Source: Bugulina stolonifera
Taxonomy: Eukaryota > Bryozoa > Gymnolaemata > Cheilostomatida > Bugulidae
NCBI GenBank assembly: GCA_935421135.1
Contig: OW285192.1
Coordinates: 3,701,501 to 3,765,500, forward strand
DNA: 64,000 bases
Direction: 5' to 3'
Shown here: piece after piece, positions 23,728 to 36,354 of the stretch
Position numbering within the stretch: the stretch's first letter is position 1
How the letters are laid out: each line of letters begins with the position of its first letter
Made by a program: the position numbers and the translations under genes
Notes under the pieces: generated by a model
The model's input: the letters and a program-made list of their open reading frames with translations, nothing else
Database searches by the model: none
What the model was told of the DNA's origin: nothing

Positions 23728-26700
23728 TCAGTCATCTAGTACCGAGTCTAACCAATCCTCCAGCTCTGACTCTTTCATATCCAATTCATCTACAACATTA
23801 TCACACATGCATAATTAAGCTGTAATTTCTGTGACAACATACCTAATACGGGAGTTGCCTGCCCTAAAATAGTGTATTACCATGAGCAGACAATACTCTT
23901 ACATTAGAAGTGATTTTAGCTACAGGAGAGTATATAATAAGTAAGGGATATAATACATTGCTACTGAGTATATTTTATTACATTTTAGTGATATAAGACA
24001 CGCAAGTAATTATGCGCCCCTCTATATTGCAGTAGAAATATAAGTTGTACAAACTACAGGGCGTAGGTAACAAAGTCATGCATGCGTGTTTGTGATTACG
24101 CACTATAAATATAGTGTAAACCAAATTAGGTTAGTTTAGCTCTATTTCAGAATGATCACAGTCAATCAGTCAAAATTATGCAGTCGAATCTGTTGGGTAT
24201 TATGAGTGTGAAAGAAAAATTTAACCTAAATGTAGTGCAATGTGTGAATTTTGATTGGAGTTGTCCTCTCCACACAAAGAGACTGACAGCTCCAATGAGA
24301 GGAGCATATGGTTTAAACTCTGACTAGAATTAGATGAGGCAACTCCATTTTTCAGTAAGCTTAAATAATATCATCAGCTAAATTCGCCTAACAAGTTACA
24401 TACGTGTAAAACAGATTTAAGTAAATACAGGGCTCTCAAGTTGATTACAAAAAAACTCTGAGCAGATGTACTATGTACTGCAGTGTGAGCACTGTAGCAG
24501 TATTACTTTGTTAGCAGTATTACTCTACTAGCAATTAGTCAGATATATAAATAAAGCTGTTGGTCACCTACATGTTGTACACATCTATTACTCTAAGTCT
24601 AAGGAGTTAGCATTAGTAATTGCTCACAGCCCAATAATCCCAGTACACACATGTAATTCTGTCCTTGCCCTTGGAGGGTAGTAGAATTAGTAGTTTTTCC
24701 CTAAGAATCTCTAAGCAACTCACAAGCTATGAGATCAGCTGAAGATTAATTTGGAGATTGTACAGGATTTCAATTGAAAATATAGCTAATGTGAGAAAAC
24801 CTCCAAATTCTGAGCAGTTTATGAATAATGTGAAGCCACCTCCCCCCCCCCAATTCTAGAACGTGAGAGCCCTGCAAATTTGAATACCTTTATGTTCATC
24901 TTCTGGTCCGTCAACAATTCTACTTTCTCCATAATTAGCCTCAGTCCTCACAAGCTCCTCAGTCCCCTTAGTGCAGGCCTGTGGTACAGCCTGTTCATTG
25001 CTATCAGAGCAGAAAGAAAACTTGTATACCGCAGTTATGACAGCAGCCACATGGAAGGAATGAACCTATGTAGACTATGTAGAGTTCATATACTAAACAG
25101 CCATCTGCCGCCTTACTCCACACCTATTGCCCCTTACTCCACACCTATTGCCCCTTACTCCACACCTATTGCCCCTTACTCCACACCTATTGCCCCTTAC
25201 TCCACACCTATTGCCCCTTACTCCACACCTATTGCCCCTTACTCCACACCTATTGCCCCTTACTCCACACCTATTGCCCCTTACTCCACACCTATTGCCC
25301 CTTACTCCACACCTATTGCCCCTTACTCCACACCTATTGCCCCTTACTCCACACCTATTGCCCCTTACTCCACACCTATTGCCCCTTACTCCACACCTAT
25401 TGCCCCTTACTCCACACCTATTGCCCCTTACTCCACACCTATTGCCCCTTACTCCACACCTATTGCCCCTTACTCCACACCTATTGCCCCTTACTCCACA
25501 CCTATTGCCCCTTACTCCACACCTATTGCCGCTGCCACAGAGTATGCTTAACAGTGTGAGTAGGCTCAGAATCCCAGGCTAACTTTGGAACGATGAACAA
25601 GCAAATTTATTTCCATTTAGAAATTTGATTGCATACAAGTGGACCTGCTATAATAACTGTACCATTAATAAATAGAAGCAAGCCTGTCCTACACTGTATT
25701 ACTAGTAGTTGTATGTCAGACGCTCACCTCTCACTTTGATGTCTAGCGGGTGGCAGATGCTGTCCAGTGTTTCTAAATATCACGCTGTCAGCTTGACAAG
25801 TATCTCTACTGTTATCATGGTCTACTGTGTATATAGCATCCATGTGGTCAGATATATAGTCAGCATATGCTGCAGCAGCAGTACCTCTTGCCTTGTCCAT
25901 TGAGTTCTACAGTAGTAAGACATTGCATGCTGTTATGTATATAGCCTACTATACAACATACAGTTAGTCCATATGGAGTAATGCACTTGTTTGTGCACTG
26001 CTGAATCTCAGACAAAGTGCTCAATGTTTACAACAGAGCTAATTAATATTTGGTAGAATCTCACTGTTTTATCTCTTTCATTACTATTAGTTTCATGCTA
26101 TATACTAGAATGAAATATATAGCAATCATCAGACAAAAGAGACATAATTAACTACTAATGGACAAGGACATGGTTATGGTGTTTTATATGTAGCGATTGT
26201 TTGGCTTACTGCTATATACATGTAGCTAAAAAGATTAAGACTAATCTTGGTGTATCAAGTGATTCCATAGTTGAGCATGTGCTTTCTAGAGTGTCTGCAC
26301 GTAGATATGAGCTCGTTTCGTTTATTTAGTGTGGCCATGCGTGGTTTGCGTAAAATAAAATATTTCTCAGTCACGCATAGGTGGCAATTTTTGGAAGAGT
26401 TGTTATAGGCCTGTGCATGCGTTATTATTTTCCACCTGATGTTGAAGTTTAATTGCTGTTCCTTCAGTTCCCAGATGTATTTACTTAGCTCTGTGCTAGT
26501 CCATACAAAGTTCTATGAAGCAAATTAAGTGATACTGCTATAGATACCAGATGCATTACCACATGCATGCACAACAACCTCACCGTCCTACAATCTACAT
26601 GTATGTACAAAGTCCTGCAGACTAGCTTTTTTACATGCTACGCTTTAATAGTCTTTAGACCCTACATGTTGGTGGTAATTCACAGGCTTTAGTATTTGTG

Positions 26701-29700
26701 GTGACATGAATTATGCCTTCATGTTCTCATACTGAACCGAAAACTGCAGCAGCGATTCAATTAAGTTTTTGTATATACTGTAAATCACATCTATCCCATC
26801 ATCCCTTTAGCTTGCCCATTTCCTGCAATAGCTGGCATCACATACACGTGCATATTATGCCTCTTCCAATCATTATAGCCTACTGCTGTGGCCATCCTTG
26901 CTATTCATATTCTGCTGCAACCACCGTTGCCATCAAGTGATGACTTGGTGTGGTTTGAATCTGTTACAGATTGCTATCCATAATAACTACCAAATGATTA
27001 AATTTATTAAAGAAAATCATAATATAGGCCGTTATAGTTAAAAAGTGGGGTGTGACAACTTCTAAAATTTTGCATAAAATTAGCAGTTCGATTTGATGTT
27101 TTTCTAAACTTTCAATAAACCAAGAAAAAAAGAGTGGTAAACAATTTCGGTTGATTTCAGTTGGTTTTAAAAAGACAGCAAAAAACCACCCAGTACTAGT
27201 TTATTATAGTTTACTTTCAATACAATGTATAGGTCTACTATAGCATATTCTATTCTATTCTATTCTATTTATAGAAGGTCACAACACTCCATGAATGGAA
27301 TATAATTACAATAAAATCTAAAAGTAACTGAGCCTGCCTAACTGACCAGTCATTAGTAGAACTAGTATGTTATCAATGGAGACAATACAAACACAAATAA
27401 GTTAATTACAACTATCTTAGATGGACACTGATAACCAGGGTCAATATCCTCAAGTAACAGTCCACCTAATAATACTCTGTAGCTTATATACAGTATACAC
27501 AAAGATAGGATGAGATAGATAATTACAATTTATTAAAACCTGAGAAGGCTCGGAGTGAGATCAATATTTGATGCAATCATCATATAAGAATGGAGTAGAC
27601 ATTTGAATCTCTAGTTTCTTCATATTCCACTGTATCTGTAGTACATGCAGATTGTAGGCTGCACAGCTGACTATCATCCTAGTCTAGACAAGCTAAACAC
27701 AGTATCCTAACAGAGAGGGAACAGCATAGAAGAGATACCAGACAGTATATAGAGGGCCTGGTGAGTACATTAGCCTCAGGTCAATGTATTATACTCTATG
27801 CACATTCAGTTTTGCATCTGAATTGGATACACTTTAATACATGCTTATATTAAGTGTAAATGTGCTTTTGTGTTTTGCTATTACTGGAATATTTTGCAAT
27901 CAAAATACTTTCTTTAGAATGTGGTCAATAGTATATTTTTATGTTCAAAATTAGTATTTAAGCTTAAAAAGGTAAGTTCAAACATGCAATTATATAGGTT
28001 GTTTTAGAAGGAGAATTTGATTGTATTGGAAATTATTAAGAAATAGTCATGATGGCTAAATTTGCAAAAATTTAGACTAGTAAACAGTATCCACTCTTTG
28101 GGTATCTATTTAGTATTTATTGGGGAGAAATGCCCTGTGGTAGGCCTATATTGTTGATCACTGTTAACTCTAATGTGGGAGTTACAACTAATATTCTACC
28201 ATGGCCTTATTAACCCTAATGCTGCTAACACCTAAGGGCTAAGGGTAAAATAGGCATGTATATGAATTGTGTTGACAACCTCTACCCACACATGTTTACC
28301 TTTGCTAGAGAATACTACATTTATATCGTGATGTAGAATGTAAATCTGATTAATTGGCTATAATATAGTAGGCTGATCAATACAGTGTAGAAACTCAAAC
28401 CCACAGAGTACAAATATTATGGACATTTGACCAATCACACTTCTGACTGCCTACTTTCTCATGCTTGTATTACTATTGGATGGATTTTAACAGGGTCTAA
28501 TTTTTATTGCACCTACATGTACATTAGGCGATATAATTGGACAAAGTAGGCCTATGCCTAAGCTAGCATACCGCACAAGTTCTGTGTACTACATTGTAGT
28601 TACATGTACATGTAGGATTGTAGGTGTAGCAGCCTGGTTGGTTTTTTAGAAGGTGGAGCTACTTGTTAGAGATGGAACTAAATAATGTGTGTCCTATGTC
28701 TTTGTCTATGACTATGTATATGTAATGGTCTTCACCACATGTTGGAGTTATTCCTTCTTCAAATGATATTCCATCCACATCAAGACTCACCATCATAACA
28801 ATTGAAAATTATTGCTAATAAGTTTTATTTGTACTATTAGAACTGTCTATAGGCTACATAACATGTATTATTAACAGATATTATTAAACAGATCCCAGAG
28901 GAGTCCGTGTGAGTTGTTACAAGCAGACATTGAGAGCTTTATACTCCTGTTAACAAGGAGACAATCATGTATTAATATAATGTACACTCATGTGTGAGTC
29001 AGCCTTAATTATGGAATTGTCTCCACTAGTGCACTGGAAGACCTACATTGACATACTAATGTTGTAGCCTTAGAGACTCATAAATTTAGTTAGGAGTAGG
29101 AAATACTTTCATTAGATAGACTGGCAGGATATCCTTAGGTAACTAGGTCAATGGCCTCAGGGCCAATAGATAGTGCAAACATAGACAGCGGGTAACCCAT
29201 AGGCTATAGTAGTGTTAATCAATAAGGTATGGATAGCCTTGTATTCTACATCCATGACGGCATCGTTGGATTAGCCCCAAACAAACTTCCAATGAACCAG
29301 GTGCTGGGTTATGTCGGGTGAACATACATGTATTAGAGTAAAATAAATTTGAATCAGTATAACTGAGTGCTCTCAACAGTGTAATAAAATATGTCAGATC
29401 TAGTCGTTGACGTTGTTGTCAAAATAAACAACAATGTCTACAAAAATTCTCTTGAGATTATTTTAGGCTACTGAGAAGATGCAAGAGAATATGATTATTA
29501 ACAAAACAAATAGTTTCATTTATTTTTTAAAGTTCTTGACATACAATGAAATAATATATTGCCTCACCTTGATTAGCTTATGAGAAGATAAATCCAATAT
29601 GTCAGAAAGGTTAAAGCATTCTACAACCTTCTCTATAGAAGCGATACTAAGACTGAGGTGGTTGGCAGGCTCTACTGTCTCACAGTCCAGTGTTGGAGTC

Positions 29701-32607
29701 ACTAAAATACGGATCATGATAGAATAGGCCAACATACGCATGTATAGAACTCCCGATTGACACACTAACATTACACCCACACCACACACAACTGTAGCTG
29801 ATGTATTTCTCTACACTAAACCCCAGTTCTAGGAAATCAGGTGATAATGTAAGGTGCATGGATAAATGCTCAGTGAGGTGCAGTACTTTTACACTATTTT
29901 GATAGATTGAGTTCCATATTACTGCAGTTGGGGCTTACACACAGAAACAGCAAGAAGTGACCTACTCGTGCTTAAATTTGACAATGACCAAAGACGATAT
30001 GGCCTACTAGTCCTGCACCCACCTACTGGTCCTGCACCCACCTATTGGTCCTGCGCCCACCTACTGGTCCTGCACCCACCTACTAGTCCTGCACCTACCT
30101 ACTGGTCCTGCACCCACCTACTGGTCCTGCACCCACCTACTAGTCCTGCACTCACCTACTCCCTTTCTCCACCCATCCTTCTATTATTGGTGACCAAGAG
30201 AGACAACAATATAACTTCTAAATGCACTGGCATACAGAGGCAGAAGATATTAGTTTGATTCTCTAAAGTACCAAATTTCACATTTTGTACTATGATATCT
30301 CAAACATAGAGTGATTTGGACGCGGATATCAGTTATTAAGGAGGGTTCTACTGTATCTACCTGCTATAAAATTATTACAGTGGAACTTGCGTAATTCAAA
30401 TCTCACATAATTCAAAAACTTGGTTAGTTCAAATTGTTAGCCTTGGTCCCTGCTGAGCACAATATAAATGGCTTCAAAACTTCACGCCACGTAGGCTCAC
30501 ACTACAGTCAATTATAATACCATTACAGCAAGCATTAGTCACCTAATAATAGTTGCTAGTAGTTAGTAGTTATTAGTAGTTACTGTTGCAATATGTGTCT
30601 GCTTAAGCTAAGCTGGGAAAACCCACTGATTGCTTTACTGTTCCTTAGGTAGATGTGTTTTTATACTGTTGTCCTGTAAATGTGATGCATAACTTGTTGC
30701 CCATCTGCAGTGTTGCGGTTTTGAGTGTACTAAAAATTACACAAAGTTTTATTAAACAGGAAGCGGTCACGTTAAAACTGTCTTTCCTCATTTGCATTCA
30801 CAGTTGAAGCAAATAAAAGTTAATGCATACATGTATATAGTATTATTTGTCAAGTAGACATCCAAGTCATTATATGAAATGAAGGAATCACATAATTCAA
30901 ACTTGGCCTAATTCAAACCAATAAAGGTGCAAACACACAAGAGCGCTTTTTGGAGCGAATTTGACGCTCGCAAATCGCCCAGGTGCCAACGGTCTCAAAA
31001 CGCTCGAGCAGAGTCAACAGAAGTATTGAGACGATTCACTCGCCGGTGATTGGCTGCTAAACAGAGTTAAATGTTAAATGGTAAATCGCTAAATGCTAAA
31101 TGGTAAATCGCCGCGCTCTCCGTTCGCCCCGTGTCTTTATCAAGGCCATAGCGTTTGACGCTTGCTCAAAAAACTCTCGCTCCAAAATGCTCTCGTGTGT
31201 TTGCACCTTAATGGTGGTCCTTTGGAGTTTGAATTAAGCAAGTTCCACTGTATTTGATTACCAAGAGTTGAGAAAATTGGGGAGGAGAGGGAGACATTCT
31301 AACCTTGACCTTGAGTTGACAGTAGAATCTCTCTCATGTCTCTACTAGCACTGTCCGTTTGCCCATCCATATCAGCATATCTATCGCTGTTCGATCCAAG
31401 TTGGGCTCCACTCTACATGCACACAAGACCATGTGGCTATAGAAATAAGTACATCATTTTTGCTATTAAACTAGAGGTGGAACGAGACTCGAGATTTCTC
31501 GAGTCTCGTATCGACTTGTCTTGTCTCGAAAGTCGTCTCGAGATGGCAATTAGTATTCGAGACTGGAAAACAATAGCAGCTAGTAATTTTTATTTATATT
31601 AAATTAATAATTATAATACAACTGATTGCTAATCAACAATAAATATATCAAATAGAAATTACTATTCAAATTATTTTGTAATACTACCTACATATACCTT
31701 CCCAGCACTGATTTCCTAGTAATAGCATTGCAGCTAACGCTGAGCTACTAGTCGATCACTACAAGTCATACAGAATTACTAACGACTGTCAATCACCACT
31801 CCCACAATGCAATGTTATGTCCTTACCAAAAGTTGTCTACCCGTGAGCCTATTTCATTAAAGGAAACATAACTCCATACTAATTTGTCAAATTACATTTT
31901 ATTATTTTAGTACCCATGTACAATGTACATGTACATGCAATGTAATGTACATGGAATACATGTGCAATATATTCCACAGCCTTCTGTTCACCTTTTATTG
32001 AAACGCATAATGATAAAATACAGAGTTTACAGCGTAGCAACTGAAACTATTGGAGTTCTAACATGCCGATATATAAAATTTGGCAAACTTTTTAGAAAAA
32101 TTCCCTTGAATCCTAAAACCCAGTCTCGTCTCGTCTCGAATTTTTTAGAAGTAGTGTCTCGAATCTCGTCTCGAATCCAAAAATGCTGTCTCGTTCCACC
32201 TCTATATCAAACTAGTAAATAACAGACAGTTTTAGATAAGACTATTTAACCAACTTTTCAGCTGCTTGAAAACAAGCTCAATTGATAACTACTATGTCAT
32301 CTGAATCTAACCTGAATATAATTATAATTATAATATTATTATTATTATTATATATAAAAAAGTTGCAAAATTATTCAGCAGCTACTTACACTATCCCCAT
32401 CTTAGTGTCACACTACAGTCATGTACTTACGGCGCTGGAGGTAGAGAGTCTCGACGTTCGATGTGATTTATTCTGTGCATGGTGATTGACTTTTCCTTTG
32501 GTATCACTCTGATTATTTTCATTTCCACTTGAACTTATATTGTCATTGTGCTTAATCTTGTACGCTTTATTCTTCTTTTTACGGTGATCATCCGGTCGCA
32601 TCTTCAT
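23728..32607 (-). CDS. AVEN: Aven-like protein (apoptosis and caspase activation inhibitor family)
   Basis: Six minus-strand exons: 32607-32431, 31412-31304, 29701-29568, 25906-25728, 25000-24888, 23789-23728. All have GT/AG borders and consistent phases (0,1,0,2,1), giving 774 nt and 257 residues. Exon 1 is basic: MRPDDHRKKKNKAYKIKH after the first two residues, as I recall for invertebrate Aven. Exon 2 has SNSDRYADMD...REILLST, aligning with the SNWDRYQDIE...VLLSS block of vertebrate Aven. Exon 3 has a helix (IEKVVECFNLSDIL) like the conserved helical segment. The last exon ends in ELEDWLDSVLDD, matching the ELEDWLDS tail of Aven. In vertebrates Aven binds Bcl-xL and Apaf-1 and dampens caspase activation. 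The exon 2 donor could also be at 31310 (two residues shorter). The FRF-rich block of vertebrate Aven is not seen. Confidence 0.72.
25111..25530. repeat. perfect 20-copy 21-bp minisatellite in Aven intron 4
   Basis: The unit CCTTACTCCACACCTATTGC plus C repeats exactly 20 times (420 bp) with no visible mismatch. The unit is divisible by three, so both long forward frames (PYSTPIA repeats) are artefacts. It lies within the intron between 25001 and 25727. Confidence 0.97.
27374..29090. repeat. dispersed duplication, copy 1 (partner 44518-46580)
   Basis: Long collinear similarity to 44518-46580. Examples are GGAGACAATACAAACACAAA at the left, ATATTTGATGCAATCATCAT in the middle, AACCCACAGAGTACAAATAT further on, and GAGTCAGCCTTAATTATGGA at the right. 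It contains no recognisable protein. It could be a large non-coding transposon or a segmental duplication. It sits in Aven intron 3. Confidence 0.8.
30003..30165. repeat. 20-bp minisatellite in Aven intron 2
   Basis: About eight units of CTACTGGTCCTGCACCCACC with single-base variants. Confidence 0.9.
30378..31250. mobile_element. non-autonomous pogo/Tigger-like element
   Basis: Ends are inverted repeats starting CAGTGGAACTTGC and continuing with an AATTCAAA block, flanked by TA on both sides (30376-30377 and 31251-31252), as in Tc1/mariner-pogo elements. No transposase frame remains. Another MITE is nested at 30925-31208. A truncated relative lies at 41345-41542. Confidence 0.75.
30925..31208. 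mobile_element. PIF/Harbinger-like MITE nested in the pogo-like element
   Basis: Inverted ends AGGTGCAAACACAC(A/G)AGAGC continue for about 34 bp with few mismatches, flanked by TAA on both sides (30922-30924 and 31209-31211). The relative at 41345-41542 shows the same host sequence without the insert (CAAACCAATTATGG), which fixes the ends. Confidence 0.8.
31472..32204. mobile_element. non-autonomous hAT-like element rich in TCTCGAG
   Basis: The ends TAGAGGTGGAACGAGAC and GTCTCGTTCCACCTCTA are perfect inverted repeats. Flanks TATTAAAC (31464-31471) and TATCAAAC (32205-32212) match at 7 of 8 bases, the 8-bp target duplication of hAT elements. Sub-terminal CTCGAGTCTCGT repeats are present and no transposase is seen. 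It sits in Aven intron 1. Confidence 0.75.
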
Positions 32608-34056
32608 TCATATAAAGTCACAACTTTAGTCAATCCAGTGGCTCTAGTCAAAACAATAAAACAATTATTTACATTCAGTATTTTTGGGACTGGTTATTTT
32701 TGACTGAGTTGAAAATAATTATTATAATTTTTTCACAAAATTCCCAGCTCTATAGCCTCAGTAACCTCAACAGACTATATTGACTTTGCGAAGATTGGTA
32801 CTAGATTTAGTTTGATATCGCCGATAACAGAAACGTTTGTGCATTTGTGGCGATTACAATTAGAACACTATACAGCGTTTAGGAGAAGACAACCCCAGAT
32901 TTTATATTCACTAGTAAGTACTGTATAAATTGGAAGTTGTTTTCTCTCTCCCCAAAGAGGAGTTGCATAAATATTTAATATTTATGCACGGAGTAATTTA
33001 TATTTTAATGTGAAGTTATCCTTTCTGGCAGCATAATACACAATTTACTTGCAATCAGTGCTTTTTTCGTAGGGGGCTCTCTGGGCTCCCGGGAGCCCCC
33101 TCAACAAATTACCACCTTTCAGTTTATAAAGCAGCCATAGCCAGGCATCATGCATGATGCATTCTATTAGGAACATGCAGTATGTACATGTACCTGGTAC
33201 ATGTATATCAGCATGCTATGGTAAACCCTAATGTTGACTCAAGATTCCAGACTACATAACATATTTATTGTAGTGAGCAGTCAGCTAAGGACCATAGCTA
33301 ACGTTGTGTGTAATACTAGACTGAATGCCGAGAGCCGACACAATGTATTAATGAATATATACAATTATATGTTTTTACCATTTCTGCCTGACTTGCCACA
33401 TAGGACTGACCGACCGACCGACCGACCGGGTGCCCACAGTTATGTTGTAGTCATCCTTCCCACCACTTTGTTAGACTATGTATATCATAAGGGTCGATTG
33501 ACAGCTACGTTGCAGATTTATTGTATTTTTCCCTGAGCTAATATGAATCATTGCGGTTTTTAATAACGTTTATTTGAGCATCCACAATTATGTATAATTT
33601 TCTGTAGGACCGATGCCCCCAAGACCCCTGGGGGGGGGGGGGGTTTCCCATATAAGTGAGAGCATTTTGCAACAGCAGTCAGTTGTTCCTCAGGCTTTTA
33701 ACTAGAAATCTATTAGGAACCAAAAGCCAGGGCAACTAGCATAGGGTTATACCCATGACGTTATAAACACAAGGATGAACACTCGAACCTACTGGTCATA
33801 ATATAATAAGCAGCAAGTAGCTCGTGCTAGTCAATCTCATCCATCACTTAGTGCATGTAAAGTGGAGGGCTGATTGACCACTCTCGGTCCTTCCCACATA
33901 ACTACAAGTATACACAAGAACTTTACAACACAACGGAGCATGCTACCACTACACCAGATCAGGAATCTTAAAACAGAAAGTTTTGCCAGTGAGCAGTAAT
34001 ATGCTCTGAGCCGACACAAGGCACCCCTCATATTACAGTCACCTTGCTATATTATA
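32608..34056. other. intergenic, no gene recognised
   Basis: Presumed Aven promoter side. Contains a GC palindrome near 33074-33100 (GGGCTCCCGGGAGCCCC), a GACC microsatellite at 33405-33428 and a run of G near 33630. No exon seen. Confidence 0.45.
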
Positions 34057-34237
34057 TAGGGTGTTGGAGGGTTTGGCCCTCTTTTATATATGATATTTTT
34101 TATGCAAGGAATTTGTCTTTTGAGCAGGTATCTTCATGGATATGAAACAAGTCTCTGACGACTCAAATGACAAATTCCTTGCATAAACAACATCACAAAG
34201 TCATATATAAGAATGCCCAAACCCCCCTAGCGCCCTA
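34057..34237. mobile_element. MITE, TAGGG(T/C)G(T/C)T..GGGTTTGG ends, copy 1
   Basis: The left end GGGTGTTGGAGGGTTTGG mirrors the right end in the inverse strand (GGGCGCTAGGGGGGTTTGG). Deeper ATGCAAGGAATTTGTC is also mirrored. TA flanks both sides. A related copy starts near 45404. Confidence 0.65.
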
Positions 34238-34287
34238 TGATATTATGCTTTGCAAATTTGTAATTTGCAATCTTATTTTTATACCTG

Positions 34288-34928
34288 CATAACAGTTCTG
34301 TGCAGAGCTACTCCCAATTTCATTGTTTGTAGTTTAATAACAAAGAGATAAATGATAACACATGTAAATATAATAAGAGGAAGTGAAATCCACAAAAAAA
34401 CTTTATCATGAGTTCTATAAAATGTCAAGTGAATGCAATAAGAGTATTGTGCAGCATGTGAGAAGGTGAGAGGGGGAGAGAACCTGAAATATGTAGGGAG
34501 TCCCCTCAACTGATCTTACAAAAAAAGCACTGCTTGCAATGCATAATGATGGTTGTGTATAATGTATGCATATAATATAAGTATAATACAGATAAATTAT
34601 GCATGGCAAAACCCAAAATATAGCAGACATACAACATGTGCACTAGATGCTTGTTTTCTCGGGTAATATTTGGAAAATAACCAGCACTAATGCCATAGAC
34701 TGCAGTCAATATTGTACCTGCACATGTTACTATAGAACAAAATAGGGTAAATTGTAAGGATATTATCATAATCCACTGTAATTCAGTTTTTGCATTCCAA
34801 CAGCCAACCAAAATAATACACATGTACATGTACTTCCATGTCTTAGATCGTGAGAATACTTTGCATGTTTCATTGTTGGTAAATCGGTGTAGTGTTGCAT
34901 CTACTAGACATTCCGTTGGTACAAAGCA
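34288..34928 (-). CDS. possible multi-pass membrane protein exons, family unknown
   Basis: One minus-strand frame is open from 34928 to about 34505. It starts with a Cys-containing stretch (FTNNETCKVFSRSK) and has two hydrophobic helices (around IMIISLQFTLFCSIVTCAGT and around HMLYVCYILGFAMHNLSVLY). A second minus-strand frame, 34418-34288, carries another helix (VFLWISLPLIIFTCVIIYLF) and ends at a possible donor. The intron joining them would be short and the phases I tried do not match well. Composition looks membrane-coding, but I do not recognise the family, and a chance AT-rich hydrophobic frame is possible. Confidence 0.3.
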
Positions 34929-35399
34929 TCATCTCATACAGTATTCCCCAGTGGGTATCCTAAGTGTGCACACAACTCCTCAGATAGTTCTGAATCTGAT
35001 CTTCTGCCACCCTCTCCAACGCATCATTAGATATTCTCTGTTATGAAATCTACATGTAGATTATTTTTAGATATTTTGCACTGAGCTAATAGACTGCTTG
35101 ACTGTTGCTACCAATTGTAATTCCCCTTTGTTATTAGTAAGCAAACGTTCTCTGAGTGCTCTATATATGCCACATTTTGAAGACAGGCACACAGTGTTTA
35201 GCCATATCTAAACTTAATGGCACACACTGTAATGTGCATTGCTTTGTAGTACTACATGCTAACAGGTCCAACACACCAGGCCAGTGATGTTTCAGTATAG
35301 CCATAGCTAGCTTTAATACATTTTTTTGTTCATCCTCACACTCAAGTTGTTCAATAGAAAGGTCAAGATTTTAACGTTACATAGATTATAAACAGTGTT

Positions 35400-35560
35400 C
35401 AAAGTGGCCTAGTGGTAAGAGCTCTGGACTTTCATCTGGGAGTCCCAGGTTCGATTCCTATATGGGTTATTGGTGGTGTTAGGAAGGGCATCCAACCTTT
35501 AATGCTACTGTGCTACTTCAGTAGCTTCGCCATTGGTGAAGTGCCTTCTCCACCCCAAAT
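35400..35560 (+). repeat. SINE family 2, tRNA-like head with shared core
   Basis: A box TGGCCTAGTGGTAAGAGC and B box GGTTCGATTCC are spaced as in a tRNA. The core GTTAGGAAGGGCATCCAACC follows, matching the core of SINE family 1 (4862-5156, minus strand). The tRNA head differs from family 1. Confidence 0.65.
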
Positions 35561-36354
35561 TAGAAAAAATGCAGAACTCTTTAGATCTTTGATTTCTTAC
35601 TTGCGATTAATAGCGGGAAGTAAAATCGGTAAGTTTTTTTATTACGGCATGTACCTATCTCAATTTTAGTGGGCGCACGGCCAGCAGGCGTGTACCCTCA
35701 TGTGAGGACTAGCGGTGGAAATGTTAAGGCTTCTTTCAATAGCAGTTGTGCTAATCTGCTTTTATTCTCAGCCCATTAGTACATTAGCTAGTCGCTAGTG
35801 TTGTTGTAGTAAAGGTATAGCACCCTTACTGACTGCAGTCAGTGAGGCCGCCTCGCCTAAGACATTGAGAAGTCACTAACCTAGTCAATTTAATATTTTG
35901 ATCAAATTGGTTTTTAAAGTTTTTACAAAATAACATATGAGAAATAGGTGATAATATGTGTGGCAAACATTTTTATATTAGCAAGTCCTAAGTACTACTG
36001 TTTAGTGTTTACCCACAAATATATAACATTTTAGATATTGACAGAGAAACAGGGGAGACAAATCTAAGTTTCTCAAACATTTTCTGCATGCACTGTGTAC
36101 CCACCTCATTTGTTCCAGTTTGAACATTGATTGTAAATTATAATAAACACATTAATTAATTCATGTGGTAGTAACCTGGTAACAATTGATAAAATTACAA
36201 ACAACAATATTAACCAAGGATTAATCAATCATCAATTAATCAATCAGCTAATACATGTAAACAGTCCTAACATTCTTATAGTAGACTTGTCCAGGCCACA
36301 TGATGCTATTATAAAATGTACTTATATTAATGAGTCGACAAGTAGCCTTCGTTG

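Noticed and set aside
24880..25582. 223- and 151-codon frames with PYSTPIA or LPLTPHL repeats; array also looked CRISPR-like
   Set aside because: Perfect 21-bp tandem repeat without spacers, inside an intron of an animal gene; neither a protein nor a CRISPR array.
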